Below are positions 21,598 through 32,891 of a stretch of 64,000 nucleotides of DNA, piece after piece. The notes beneath the pieces were generated by a model. It was not told the DNA's origin. It ran no database searches and saw only the letters and a list, made by a program, of their open reading frames with translations. This stretch comes from Klebsormidium nitens (taxonomy: Eukaryota; Streptophyta; Klebsormidiophyceae; Klebsormidiales; Klebsormidiaceae), in assembly GCA_000708835.1 (NCBI GenBank), contig DF237387.1:1-64000 (forward strand), written 5' to 3'. Both the position numbers and the translations under genes were made by a program. The first letter of the stretch is position 1. The number at the start of each line of letters is the position of its first letter.

Positions 21598-24500
21598 AAT
21601 CTTACTGGCGCCCATCGCTAGGGCATAGCTTGGGGCGTAGGTTGTGCATGATTCTGCTCAATCGAGTGTCGCTTTCTAGTTCTACCAATGAGTTGGCGGA
21701 CAATTATTACCTGGAAGAGATCAGAGCCTGAACAACGGCTCGATGGTGGGTTGTATTGAATTCCCTGGTTTACTATATGAGAAGGACTGAGAGGTGAGAT
21801 AAGGGAATTTTGATGGTCAATAGAACACAACTCCTTGAGCTTAAGAGTACAGCGGTTGTGCGATGTCTTAGGAGCCTAGGGGCTTGATTCGTGCCTGCTT
21901 CTCCCAAGCAAGTTCATCTACGGTAAGTGTCCTTGAGGCACCAAGGCATCGTGATGGTGAATGTTGAGCCCTTCACTGCTGAAACTCCTAGCTGCGATCT
22001 ACAATATTTGCTTCTTTACCTCGGAAAGTTTGTTGAGAACGCATGTAAGGTAGTGCTGAATGCTTTTCAACCACTTGCATGTGGAGCCGCTGATCCGATC
22101 CAATACTGCAATCTCGCCATGTCAAGAAGGCGCCATGGCACATTATAAGGATTTGCCGTTCAGGCTTGCAGACTAGCCTTTCGCTGTCTTACATATCTGT
22201 CGCGAAACTCAAGAGAATCGTCACCATGGATTTCTACAGGCAGGATATATACTACGAGCAATCGAGGAACTTTCAATCGAGATTGAACTTGAACTTCCAT
22301 GGAGCAATCAATCATTGCATCAATCATTGCATCAATCAATGCATTGCTTGCATGAACGACTCAGCCCAAGATTGCATCGGTGTGTGCTAGTTTACATCGT
22401 GGCGCGCATCCAGATGAAGGATTTCTTGGTCAATGGAAATCCATTGTGATACTCGGATGGGATCGAGTCAATCAAGTACGTACGATGAATCACAGAATCA
22501 GCTTATGATGGGGAACCAAGGGGCGCCCGTCAGGCTTGCCTTGCATGCTCAGTGGCAACATATCACAAGGGATAGTTCTGACTACCAATGCATGCGAGCA
22601 CGACCGTGTTATGAGATTATGGTGGACACAGCTTATTGTCGTTGGACCTTATTGGAAGCTAGAGTTTCTCAAAGTGAAATACTGAAGCACTGTCTACCAG
22701 CTTCCGGCCCAAGCGACTATCAAGCTGCACCATGTTCCGCTAAAGAACTGTTGTCAGTCAGGTTCTGCAATGATTGACCCGTTCCTACCAATCTTCACCA
22801 GTCTTCACGCAAGGAGAACTGAATCAAGTAGTGGGCCTAATGTTGCAAGAAGAGTGTCAAAGTCTTTGTCGCTCTCGTGGTCAGTATAGGAATTCTGGTT
22901 CAAGGAGGTTCAACATGAGCTTTTCAGGCATGCCAGTGAATATACAAGCGATGGACGGGGACTTGATCTGGGTTGGACGTCACTCATTCAACGCCCCGGG
23001 GATTCTTCCTCAACCCAACGATTTTGTGAAGTGGGTCCCAGTGTGGTAAGTGCACTTCTCACAAATAGATATCTCACGCCGCCTTGTTGCGTCAAGGTCA
23101 ACGCGGAATCTTGTCATCTTGCAACAGCGCTTTGCTTGGATCTTACCAGCCTTTCTGTGCAGACACGGACTGTCAAGTATTTATTATATAAGCTGCTCTT
23201 GATCTTTCTTTCGGCTCGTCTGCAATTTCTAGAGTGTGCCCGAAAAGCAACAATGTGCGAGCTAATGCTCCTAACAGCGTGCGCTTATGGTCCAGTTTCG
23301 ACAGGGAAGGCCTTCTTTCTAGTACGCTCAGAACTTCAGAGGAACTGCCCGAGTTGAGCCAGGTTCTTTGGAGTTGAGGACTGACAGGATCCGAGACAAA
23401 GCTCTTCGATGGGCTCGGCTCTTTCCGAGCCATCGTGTGATCGTGTCGCTTCATTGCTTGAAGCTCACGAGAAATCAAAGTGTTCAAACACTGACGGGGC
23501 TCCTAAGCAATTATCTCGTGTCCAAAAACGAGACACAGAATACGTCTCCGGACAGCCAAACATGATTGTCCACACAGTGCTAAAGTCAACGGGTGTATTT
23601 CCCAAACAGTTGTACCGCAACATACAGGGTCTGAATCGAGAACGAGCTTGCTGCTTGATCGATCTGTTTCCAAGGCAAGTTCACTCGCCTCCTCAGCCCA
23701 CTACGTTTTTCCACTGTACCATTCTGAACATGTCAATGATGATGTGTGTTTTGATTTTGGGCGTGCACAAAGTGTCTCTTGGTCCGCACGAAGCGCCCAG
23801 CAGCTCGCCTTACCTCCCTGCTTCTCTGTAGCTCTTCTTTCGCAAGTGACCAATCTGATCCACTTCCTGCTCAAAATGAGCAAGGTCCCAGTCCCCGGCC
23901 CTGCTAAAAACCATAGTGCGCTTTGCCAGTTGAGTGTGAAACCCCACCGCTGCGGGGCCTGCAGCAAGCTTCTCGCAACGGAAGGGCTCGAGCTGAGACG
24001 GAAGGTTTGGTCACCATTTTTGAAGGACGGCTATACTAGAGTACTGGGGTCGACTACAAAACTTTTTCTGGTGACGTCCGGTCTGCAACCCACGAAGTAT
24101 GGTTGGTCATAGTTTATTCGTCAGCGGAAAAGGTGTTCTTGTTAGAGAACTTCGTAATACCAGCGCCACAGCCGAGCCGGTTCATTGGGCGAAAGCACCA
24201 CGGCTCAGTACGCCAAAAACATTGAAGGGCAGGGAGTCAGATTCATTGGAGCAGCCACTGTCGAAGTTCGACGAACCAAAATCTACATGTCAATGTGTTT
24301 GTCGGATGCGGAAGCGGCCCGCGGAAGGATTTGTGCATTGATGATCACGACGAGGCGCAACTTGAATCCGGTGTAATAATGTCTTCTTGTTGCTTCTTGA
24401 ATTGAGTAATCATGTCAAATGTTTCTGATTGCTTTCGAACAGCCGCGACATGTTTTCCACGAGGGTGAGTAGCCGTGCTGCACGCTGGTGGCGATCGATC

Positions 24501-25542
24501 TGAAGACGTCTGAATTAGCTTTAATCAAAGTACAAAATACTCGAAATCCACTGCACCAAATCAGTGTCTTTCCACTGCTGCTGAATCAGATCACTGACAC
24601 ACTGCTTACTCAATGATTGTCATTCGACTTGTGTTTGGCACTCTTCCCTTGTGCCGTTTTATCTGTCCATGGCGCAGATGGTGTGGACCTCGTAGAAAGA
24701 GAGGCCTCGAGCTTGCAGGCGTTTTGCCTCTGGTTGCAAGGTTTTTTCTGAATGCCATATACCATCTCGAAGTCGCTCGAGGTATGCTCCCTGCTCTGGC
24801 GCGCAGAGCTGCTTCGACGTCGGACCCTTTGATCAGCCAGCGAGCACGCGCGCGTGAACACTCTTCATTCCTCCGCCGCAACCAGTGACTTCGATCTTTC
24901 ACAGGATACGAACTCAAGAGCGCATGCTTCGCGAAACAATCACTAACTACAGTAGTGAAGTCGCACAACGTACAGCTATGGATGCTACTAGGTAGTCATA
25001 AGGAGGCTGTCCGAGGTTGTTGTAATAGTAGTCTACTGCTGTAGTTACTGATCTGTTCAGCGACCGTAATCACACGTCTGTGCCTAGTACTAGTAGGTAC
25101 TTGGAACTTGGGACAGTCTCGAACACTGCATGCGCCTGCATGCCTGCATGCTAGCCGCTGTACGCCCGAGCCTGCGAAGGCTGTTAAGCCGGCCTGACCG
25201 GGCTGATCTGACCATGTGCGTCACGTGGGTTTCGACTTGTCGAGTCAGTATGTCGGGCCGCGGAGCACTAGCATGCAAGGCCGGTGCCGGCGCAAACCTC
25301 GTGGGCTCGAATCTGGGCTCACAGGAGCACCGGAGACCACAAAACGTCACTATGATTGGCAGAGCCTGAGATACATACTGCTTTCACCAAGCTCAAACAC
25401 TGCAATACTCGAGCCTCTGCTTCGGGCCTCTTTGACCGCTTCCTGCAAGCGTTTAGCTGATCCCTGCGCTTTTCTTAGCCCCCTCTTGGCGGCGCCTCGC
25501 AAGCCCCTGTGACGTCAGCCCTTGCGTGAAGAGTCAGCAGCC
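21598..25542. other. Long gene-poor stretch with weak candidate exons
   Basis: Nothing here can be named. Two plus-strand stretches look exon-like: about 22800–23045, which ends in a good donor (GTGTG|GTAAGT) after a balanced-composition reading frame (PQPNDFVKWVPV), and about 24182–24376, an open frame ending in a stop (FIGAATVEVRR). They could belong to a lineage-specific gene, but I could not join them. Near 22303–22350 there is a short imperfect array of CAATCATTG/GCATCAAT units. A GC-rich patch at 24640–24890 is open on both strands and I treat it as non-coding. Confidence 0.3.
22303..22350. repeat. Short imperfect tandem repeat (caatcattgcat)
   Basis: About four degenerate units of the type caatcattgcat follow one another. 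It is a simple-sequence array in an unassigned region, with no coding evidence. Confidence 0.6.
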
Positions 25543-28221
25543 ATGTCGTCCAAATGGGACCCGCAGCAGCAGGAGGGGAAGGGGGAGGGCGGCGGTGATC
25601 AGCAGATAGCGCCGCAGAAGGGCGGGAAGAACGTGTGGCTGATGAGGTGAGAGCTTGCTCGCTTGAGTTTCGGAAGTTGAGGCCTGCTCTCTATCCGATT
25701 CCTGATCAGCATTTGTGATAGATCTCTGATGTCCTTGGTGGTGGTGTGACTGCATGGGAGGAAGGGGGGAGGGCGGGGAGGGGAAAGGAGAAGGGGAGGG
25801 TGCTGGGACGAGGGGGCACCGCAGGAGATTCTTGTGATGGGTCCGGTGAGGGCATGTATTTGATTGCTTGGTCTTTTGCAAGTCGAGCCCTGATCTTTAA
25901 GCTACCTCTGGCCAGCATCCTCAAAAGGCTGATGTCTCTAGTGGTAGATTGGCTGAGAGGGTGCCACGACCAGTCTTAATGCATGCACGAATTGGGAGCA
26001 AGTGCATGGTTGCAACTCTGGAAAATCAGTATTGAGCTGACATACGGTCAACTTCTGTGAAGAGAGGACATTCAATCTGCTTAAGTTTCTCCCTTGCCTT
26101 TGGCAATCTGTGGCACATGCTTTTGCTTAACCTGTTTTCCTGGATGATCTCTCCTTGGAACCTTTTCGAAACCCCCTTGGTCTGTATTCAAAAGCAGTAC
26201 TTAGGGACCCAACGAAAGTTGAACAGAAGCTGATGGCTCTGTTGCAGGATCCTGGTGGGCGGGACTATTCTCACCATTGGGACGCTGGCAATGCTGGCCT
26301 TCGGTGAGTCTCAGATGAAACTCCAAGATTCGTCAGTGTCTCTGGCGCCTGCTACTAAGTGCTTGGAATTGTTTTCTGAGGGACAGGCTACGAGATTACA
26401 AGTTTAAGTTTAAATCCAAGGAGAAGAAATGAGTACAAACAAGTCTTTTGTAAAGAGCTCCTGACATTTTGTAGGTATCACTGATTCCGGTCTCGAGGCA
26501 GACCTGCCTAGGAGAAGGACTAGAGAGTATTGGGTTGTGAAGCACATGGGGTCGCTGATTGGGAACTGAAACTCTATCTCAATCATCTGGATCAATGATA
26601 TTAGGAGCCGGCAACTGTGGAAACAATGCATTTTGGCTCGTTGTCCGGACACAAAGTGATCAGAAATCTTTTCAGGAAAGACTTCCGACCGCAGATGATC
26701 AAAAGGTCGAACGTTCGGTTTTTTGCCCAGGGCTCCCGACCTTGGTCACGGCCTTGCCTTACTGCCGATTGGTCCGTTATGAGCCCACAAAACCAGCCCA
26801 CAAGGTCAAGAAGCCCATGCAGCATTTTCGATCCCTTCCCTCTTCCCCCCCCAGGCGCGATCGCCATCCCGACTGTCCTCCTGGGGGGCGGTTTGCTGCT
26901 GCTGGTGAGCCCCCTGCTGATCGGCGGCGCGGTGCTGACGAGCCCCATCTGGGTGCCCCTCGTCGGCCTCACCCTGACGGTGCCCCCAATCCTGGGCACG
27001 ATCGCGGTCGCGTTCATCACCTTCGTGCTCGGCGTCTACTGGTTCTGGAACTTCGTCCGGTAAGCATCCCATGCGACGATGACCATCACAAGTAGCGTAC
27101 TGGTTGTTTTCTTTGGACATGTGGATGTGGGCTTGAACCCTTCCGGCAGTCAGGAAAAGGGTCCGAGGAAAGCTCCTCGAGCGATCTCAGGATCTTGAAA
27201 GGATACCAACATTCACGACTTGTCTTGCGTTTCCATCTGTCGTTCACGAATTTCTTTAGTGCTCGAAGAAACGGAGACGGGCGACTCATTCTGTGTTTAA
27301 TTCACACCTTCGCCCGGAATTTTTTTTTTTCCTGATCGAGGGGTGCTCCTGGTTCGTAGTATCAGCCGTTGTGCGAAACGGATCACGGAATGATGGAAAG
27401 CGATTGTGATCTGTCTGTTTCCGTCATATTCTCCATATGTTGAATTTTTGGTGCTTCGTCTTGATCGGACTGGGAGCGCTCTCGCGAGCTGCTGACATTT
27501 CCCACCGAGACGCAGTATGTGAGTTTCGTTTTGACTGCGCTTTCTCGTTTCATCGGTGAGTTTTGCCCGTCTGGGCGAAACCTACGGGTTCACCTCGCAA
27601 CATATGTCAGCTTCTTGTTCAAATTTTGCGCACAAAAACAACCTCCTAGATTTGAGTCCACTCTCGTTGCTTTCTTCGACTACCAATTGTCACGAAAAAG
27701 GTCAGGATAAACCGGCTTTACAGATTCCGTCTTACGCCGCTCTTCTCTCATGAGATATCGCATATTCTCATGATCGGCGTGCTTCTTCTTCCCAGAAGCG
27801 CTGCTAAAGGCGGGCGAGCGGGCGAAAAGCCGTCGTATGTGGAGAGGGTCCTCAATGCTTGATGTACGTTGCGCTCGCTTTTCAGTCTTTCTTTCACGAA
27901 ACCCTTCAACCAGAACCGAAGCCGTCTGACGCTGTCTTTCTGATGCAGTTGTGTCGGCTGTGCTGGTCCTTCCGCCCTCAAATCCTTTCCCCGTATCAAA
28001 GCTGCTGTCCTCCAACAACTCGTCCCGCTCTTACAAGCCTCTGACTCTGGCCTTACCCAACGCGCAGTTCCAGCAAGACCCGCGAGGCGGCGGAGGATCT
28101 CAAAGAGGGCATGAAGGAGGCGGCCTACTGCGTGCAGCACCGCGTGTACGACACGTGTCACAGCGCGCAGCAGGCGGGCCAGCAGGCGCGTCAGCGCGCG
28201 CAGGAGTCGTCGTCGTCCTAG
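25543..28221 (+). CDS. Oleosin-like hydrophobic hairpin protein
   Basis: Four exons keep phase: 25543–25646, 26248–26303, 26855–27059 and 28074–28221, encoding 170 residues. The layout is that of an oleosin. A polar Gln/Gly/Lys-rich N-terminus (residues 1–34) is followed by an uninterrupted hydrophobic stretch of about 85 residues (36–120). At its middle is a proline-rich turn (TSPIWVP and TVPP). A charged, probably amphipathic C-terminus (REAAEDLKEGMKEA) and Ser tail follow. The SPxxxP part matches the oleosin proline knot, but the preceding Pro at the canonical spacing is absent. Such proteins coat lipid droplets, with the hairpin in the oil core. Another membrane-hairpin family is possible. 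The last exon was placed by phase and fit; its acceptor (TTCCAG) has a modest tract. Confidence 0.6.
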
Positions 28222-30939
28222 GAATGTTTTGAGGCTCAAGGTTTAGTTTGGGGGGGATCTGTTGGCGGTGTGAAAAGCTGTCTAAGGAGCGGGACGAATT
28301 TTTGGGGAGAAGTAGAAACGGGATCAGTCGGACTGCATACGAGACGAGCAACGGCAAATGAGAACATTGTGCCACCGAAAGCCATACGAATGGTATCTTA
28401 GCCTAGCCACAAAGCATCGGTGTAAGTATGAGAAGTTTTTAGACGCTCCGGTCAGCGAAGCCTTTGCTTCATTCCAGGAATACTGATTGAACGATCAGGA
28501 ATTGCTTCATACATTTTCCGGTCTCCCTGCTTACAATAGCCAAATTTCTCAGGTCGGAATCCCAATCAAGTCAATGCAAAAAAATTTGCCAAACAGAAGA
28601 TTATAACCACAACAATATCTGGACTGTATTGGCTTTGTTTGCTGCATTCCGCATATCGGAGCTCGAGGAAAGCAACTTGCTGCACTAGTGGAGGCGTAAT
28701 GCTGTTTTGCACCAAACATGCTTCTCAACATTCTTAAAAAGATATGCGCTTCCGTCATCGTATATCAAAACCTCTTGGTAGGAGCAAATCCAGTACGATT
28801 CAACGGTAGATGAGAAGTGGGTCCAATTCGGTCAGGATTCTTGTTGTCGTACAGCTTCTCTATATTTCCTACGCATATCGGAGAAAACCTCTGCACTGAG
28901 CGACCCGTAACTAATTCTACGGAGAAGAGATTCCTGTATAGTGGGTGGAGGAGAATTCCACGTACCAGCTACGGTCACGGGACCGCGACTTCAACACGTC
29001 AGAATAGAAAGTCACCCTCTAGTTTGAAAGCCACCCTCTTTTGAACTAAGGACCTCAGTCTCTTGTCACAGCATGGTCTCGGATGCAACGGCTAGACTAC
29101 AGTAAAACACGATCCTAAGTACGAATACACAGAAGTTCCGAAAGCACAGGGTCGCAAATTGCAGAACATCATCTTGTATGGGAATGAATGGTGACCTTGA
29201 AAAGTTTGTGCAGAAGTTTCCGCTGGGAATCAAATCATTTCAGCTCCTCTGATTTCATTTTATTTTCAGCGAGTACATATTAGCGATCGTGTTTGATGCA
29301 CTCCCGCGTGGCGTTTCACAGATGCACTGCAATCCAGAGCGGACACAACTCTGTGTCGGAAGAGATTCCTTGAAGTCAGTAATCGTGGTATAAAATAGCA
29401 TCAAAGCGGAGGCCCGTCCTTCATCCAGAGGGCTAATCAGCTACATAAGGGAACCTATTCTTTTAATTAACGGAATCGCGAACGCGACAAGGGCCCGCGA
29501 CGACAAGGACCGCGCGCGCTATGTCTTGTATTGCATAAGGGAGTGTCGAAGGCATTGCGAATGTCATCTGATGACGTCAATTGTGGAAGTTTTGCTGTAT
29601 TGTTGACGTCTTTCGACAAATCCCCTGCATGGCAACGCGACGAACAGAGCAAACCGGTCAAGAGGACCCAAATCTCAAGAATAGATTGAAACAGTACAGG
29701 GGTGGTTTGCATCTGCCCAATCAACCTTGCAGTCATGCAACGAGTATTGAACAGAGGACGACTTAATCTACTTAGTGAACATCTATGTAGGGGAGATTGC
29801 GCTGATCATTTCGAAAGCTATTCCTCCTGGGCCCTTCTTACGCACCGTAGGGACGACTAGTAAAGAGCAAAATGAGCAGGCAATGTCCTTTGTCCTCTAG
29901 ATATTCCTCGCGCTTCGCTTCGTGAGAAGCCTTTGACGGCAATTGAACGGCGGACAGCAGTCACTTGCATGATCTAGGTTCAGGTTCTTAGGAAGTGCGA
30001 TCAGGTGTTCCAAAAGACTTGGCATGATATAGTCCCTCGTGAAGAACTGCGAGCTGTTCAGGGAGGGGAGCATGGGGGGAGCGTAAGCTGACTGGTGAGT
30101 TTGATCATAGGTAGTTCTGGGAGGACGAAGAATCAGGATTGGGAAGCTCCTTGTCTTTCCTGAGGAGCATTATAACCAAGGCGAACACAAAGCGTTGAAT
30201 ATGACACTTACGGCCTCTTGCGTGAAGTTTCCACTGTCGGCACCGATTCTCCATGCAATGAGCTCTGCAGAAACTGCGAACCGAATTCTGGCCCGTGAAC
30301 AGGACTCCTAGACGAGCTGTTCGCTTCAGAGCACAATACATGGTGAAACATCTGTACTTGACAGATCCATCCTGACCTCTTCCTGAGGCTGCTTAATCCA
30401 GATGTTTCTGCCGGAGCATCCATCATGCACTGCGAGAAAGCGTTTCGTCCGAACCAGGTCCGAAGTGGGTCCGAAGTGATTTCACCTGTCCAATCCCGAT
30501 CAGCCTGCGCAGGCCCGGATCGAGGTATATTCCTCAGAATTCTAGTTATGCAGTATCAGAGACTTCGTGTTGTTTCCTCCTCTGCCTCTTTCGCAGTTAC
30601 ACTTAGATAACATTCAAATGAAGCATCTTCGAAATCTAAAGCTTGTGGAGAGTAACACAATACAAACCTAATGCAGAAGGTGGCGCGCAATTGAAAGAGA
30701 AGGGGACATTCTGCTTCATACCAACAGCTACTCACTCATCTTGCAGAACAACTAGTCTCTTTACTCGCTCAACACCTGATGATTGCTGTAATCTTTTTCC
30801 GCCAGATTCCTCTGCACCCAATTCCTCAAGCCAGTCAACGGGTTCAATTGTTCCAGGAAAGTTCAATAACCAAATTCAGCCTCAACCCTCAGGCATTGTG
30901 CTTTAATTTGGAAGCTCCGTGCAGTCTCAGGCTTATGAC
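28222..30939. other. Intergenic, nothing recognised
   Basis: About 2.7 kb with only short, unsupported open frames on either strand. The final part before 30940 ends in an acceptor-like GTGCAG near 30924, suggesting a leader intron of the next gene. Confidence 0.4.
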
Positions 30940-32127
30940 ATGGCCGCGCCGCGCAAGGAGGGTTCAGGGTTTGGCCCGCAGCCAGAAGGCGCCAGCGCTC
31001 TGGCGCTCGAGAGAAGAAGCATCGCCGTCCAGACTGATCCCGTGATCATAGTGCGCCACGGGGGCCCTAAACCAGGCGGACAGACCGGTCACTCAGCGGA
31101 TAATAGCCCTAGCTCTGAGTTGCCGAACAGTGCGGGGGAATCAGGACCCCGGGAGAAGAGCGAGCCACCTGCTGACGTCAGCTCGGTTCAGTCATCGGGT
31201 GCTCAACTGGATCTCCCCGAAATGAAAGCGCGGCAGCCAAAGCAAGAGGAGGATGCGAACCGGTTGCAAGAAGAAGGCGGATTGACACTCGGACGAAAGC
31301 ACAGCACAAGGCCAGATTTACCGGCGTTCTTGATTGATTCTGATGACGAAAGCGAGCCGCGTGTGAAGGAGCACAACGGAAAGGACGAGAAGGTGACAGT
31401 TCGATGTCGAGGTTTTCATCTCGATGTGTGGATATCCAGCTTCAGTGACGGGCTTCATGATTTCATTGATTGGTCTTAAAACCGTTTGCAGACCGCGGAA
31501 GCAACGGGCTATGAGACTATAGGATGGTTTCGATGCTTTCCCCTGATCAATTTGACTTTCTCTATGCAGCTGGAGGCAATGTGCGACCTCTTCGACGAAG
31601 TTTGGACCAACAAAGCGCTGGTAAGCGGACGACTGGCCAAGCATTTTGGCCTTTGAAGTTTCGGCTGTGACTTTCTGGTGCCGTTCGTACATACAGCGAA
31701 TGGTTGCAACCAGAGTGCTCGCCGAAAGAGGCTTTCTTTTCGAGGGTCTCGTAGATACGAGCATAACAGAGACACTGAAGGGATGACCGTGAATGGCTCT
31801 TGACAACTTCGAACGCTTCTGTTGATGAGTGCTTTCAGCAACTCGATTCCTTCTATTCGTTTCTCTCCAGCAAGCGACATCATTTCTTTCGAATCTGAAC
31901 ACTTGCGTAGTGCCAGATCGACCAGACCTCTCCCATCTGCGCTGCAGCTCCGCGAAGCTCTATTCTATCTCCACTACCTGAGAACAGCTGACGCAATGAA
32001 TCACGAGAAACTCGTGACCGCGGGCGTCGACACACGTGTCCGTGGGCTGATGGCATACAACCACGACAAGGTCCGCTGTGCGGCCACCAAACTTTGGGAA
32101 AAGCTGCGACTTGGCTTAAACCAGTGA
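30940..32127 (+). CDS. Protein with TFIIS/LEDGF-like C-terminal helical bundle
   Basis: Three exons keep phase 0: 30940–31392, 31570–31620 (a 51-bp microexon) and 31948–32127, giving 227 residues. Residues 1–150 are low-complexity, acidic and Ser/Pro-rich, with a DSDDESE patch, and look disordered. The last 75 residues form an amphipathic helical domain (MCDLFDEVW, LREALFYLHYLRTADAM, GVDTRVRGLM, VRCAATKLWEKLRL). The spacing resembles the TFIIS N-terminal (LW) / IWS1 / LEDGF integrase-binding-type bundle, which docks short motifs in transcription elongation factors. The start (gacATGGCC) was chosen for its context and because it follows an acceptor-like site. The fold call is by pattern only. 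I see no nuclease, zinc or PWWP domain. Confidence 0.55.
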
Positions 32128-32891
32128 TTGAGACCGGATGGTCGATTGTGAAAGTTGAGAGACTCGTCAAGATCGAGCATAGAATGCTGAGTTTGTTAGT
32201 TTACAGGGCGTTTAGACTTTTGATACGTAGAGAGTGTGTAGCTACAGTAGTGTGTACTTGCTCGATACAGGCATCGATCCGGCAAGTTGCGAATTAATTC
32301 GGAAAATTGCTGGCACGCCCTGCGCGCCAATTTGGCTGCATGCATGGGCCGTGTGCTCTTCACCTCACAGCTGCGATCGTGACACATAAATCTTTCCGCC
32401 CGCGCGGTTTCGCAAGTGGGACCGTATGGTCAACGTGCACTAATGCGCCATCCTTTTCAACGGACGTTGCAGTACACAACTGCAGCTCGTCTTATTTGTT
32501 CTCGCAGGGATCGGATGCACAAATGATCAAACTCACGAAGAATCCGACGATCGCGAGGTTGCAAAACATCCGCAGGCGTGCAATTATGCGTGATGCATGA
32601 AAGAATCAGGTCATAATTGTACCATATCTTGAGTCCGGAATCAAAGTTTGACTCAGGAGGCTCTTCAAAGTGGTATAATATCATCTGAGAATCTGGAGCT
32701 AACTCACTCGTATCCATCATGCATGCACGCTGCGCGCGTCCATGATTGCAGAGACTCAAGAGCTAGCTCACTGATCAGCGTCCTTCACAACACTTGGTTT
32801 CCTCATTTGCGTGCGGCAGCCTATCTATACAAGCATGCTCAAACAACTCGCAACGAGAGAATCTCTAGTGTACAATTCAGCCGCTGCTTTA
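32128..32891. other. Convergent intergenic region, nothing recognised
   Basis: This lies between the TFIIS-like gene (plus) and the PLP enzyme (minus) and should contain both 3' UTRs. It is AT-richer than the flanking exons and has no convincing ORF. Confidence 0.4.

Noticed and set aside
24606-24968. Opposed ORFs of 91 and 120 codons
   Set aside because: Both strands are open over the same GC-rich patch and neither product looks like a folded protein or known family.
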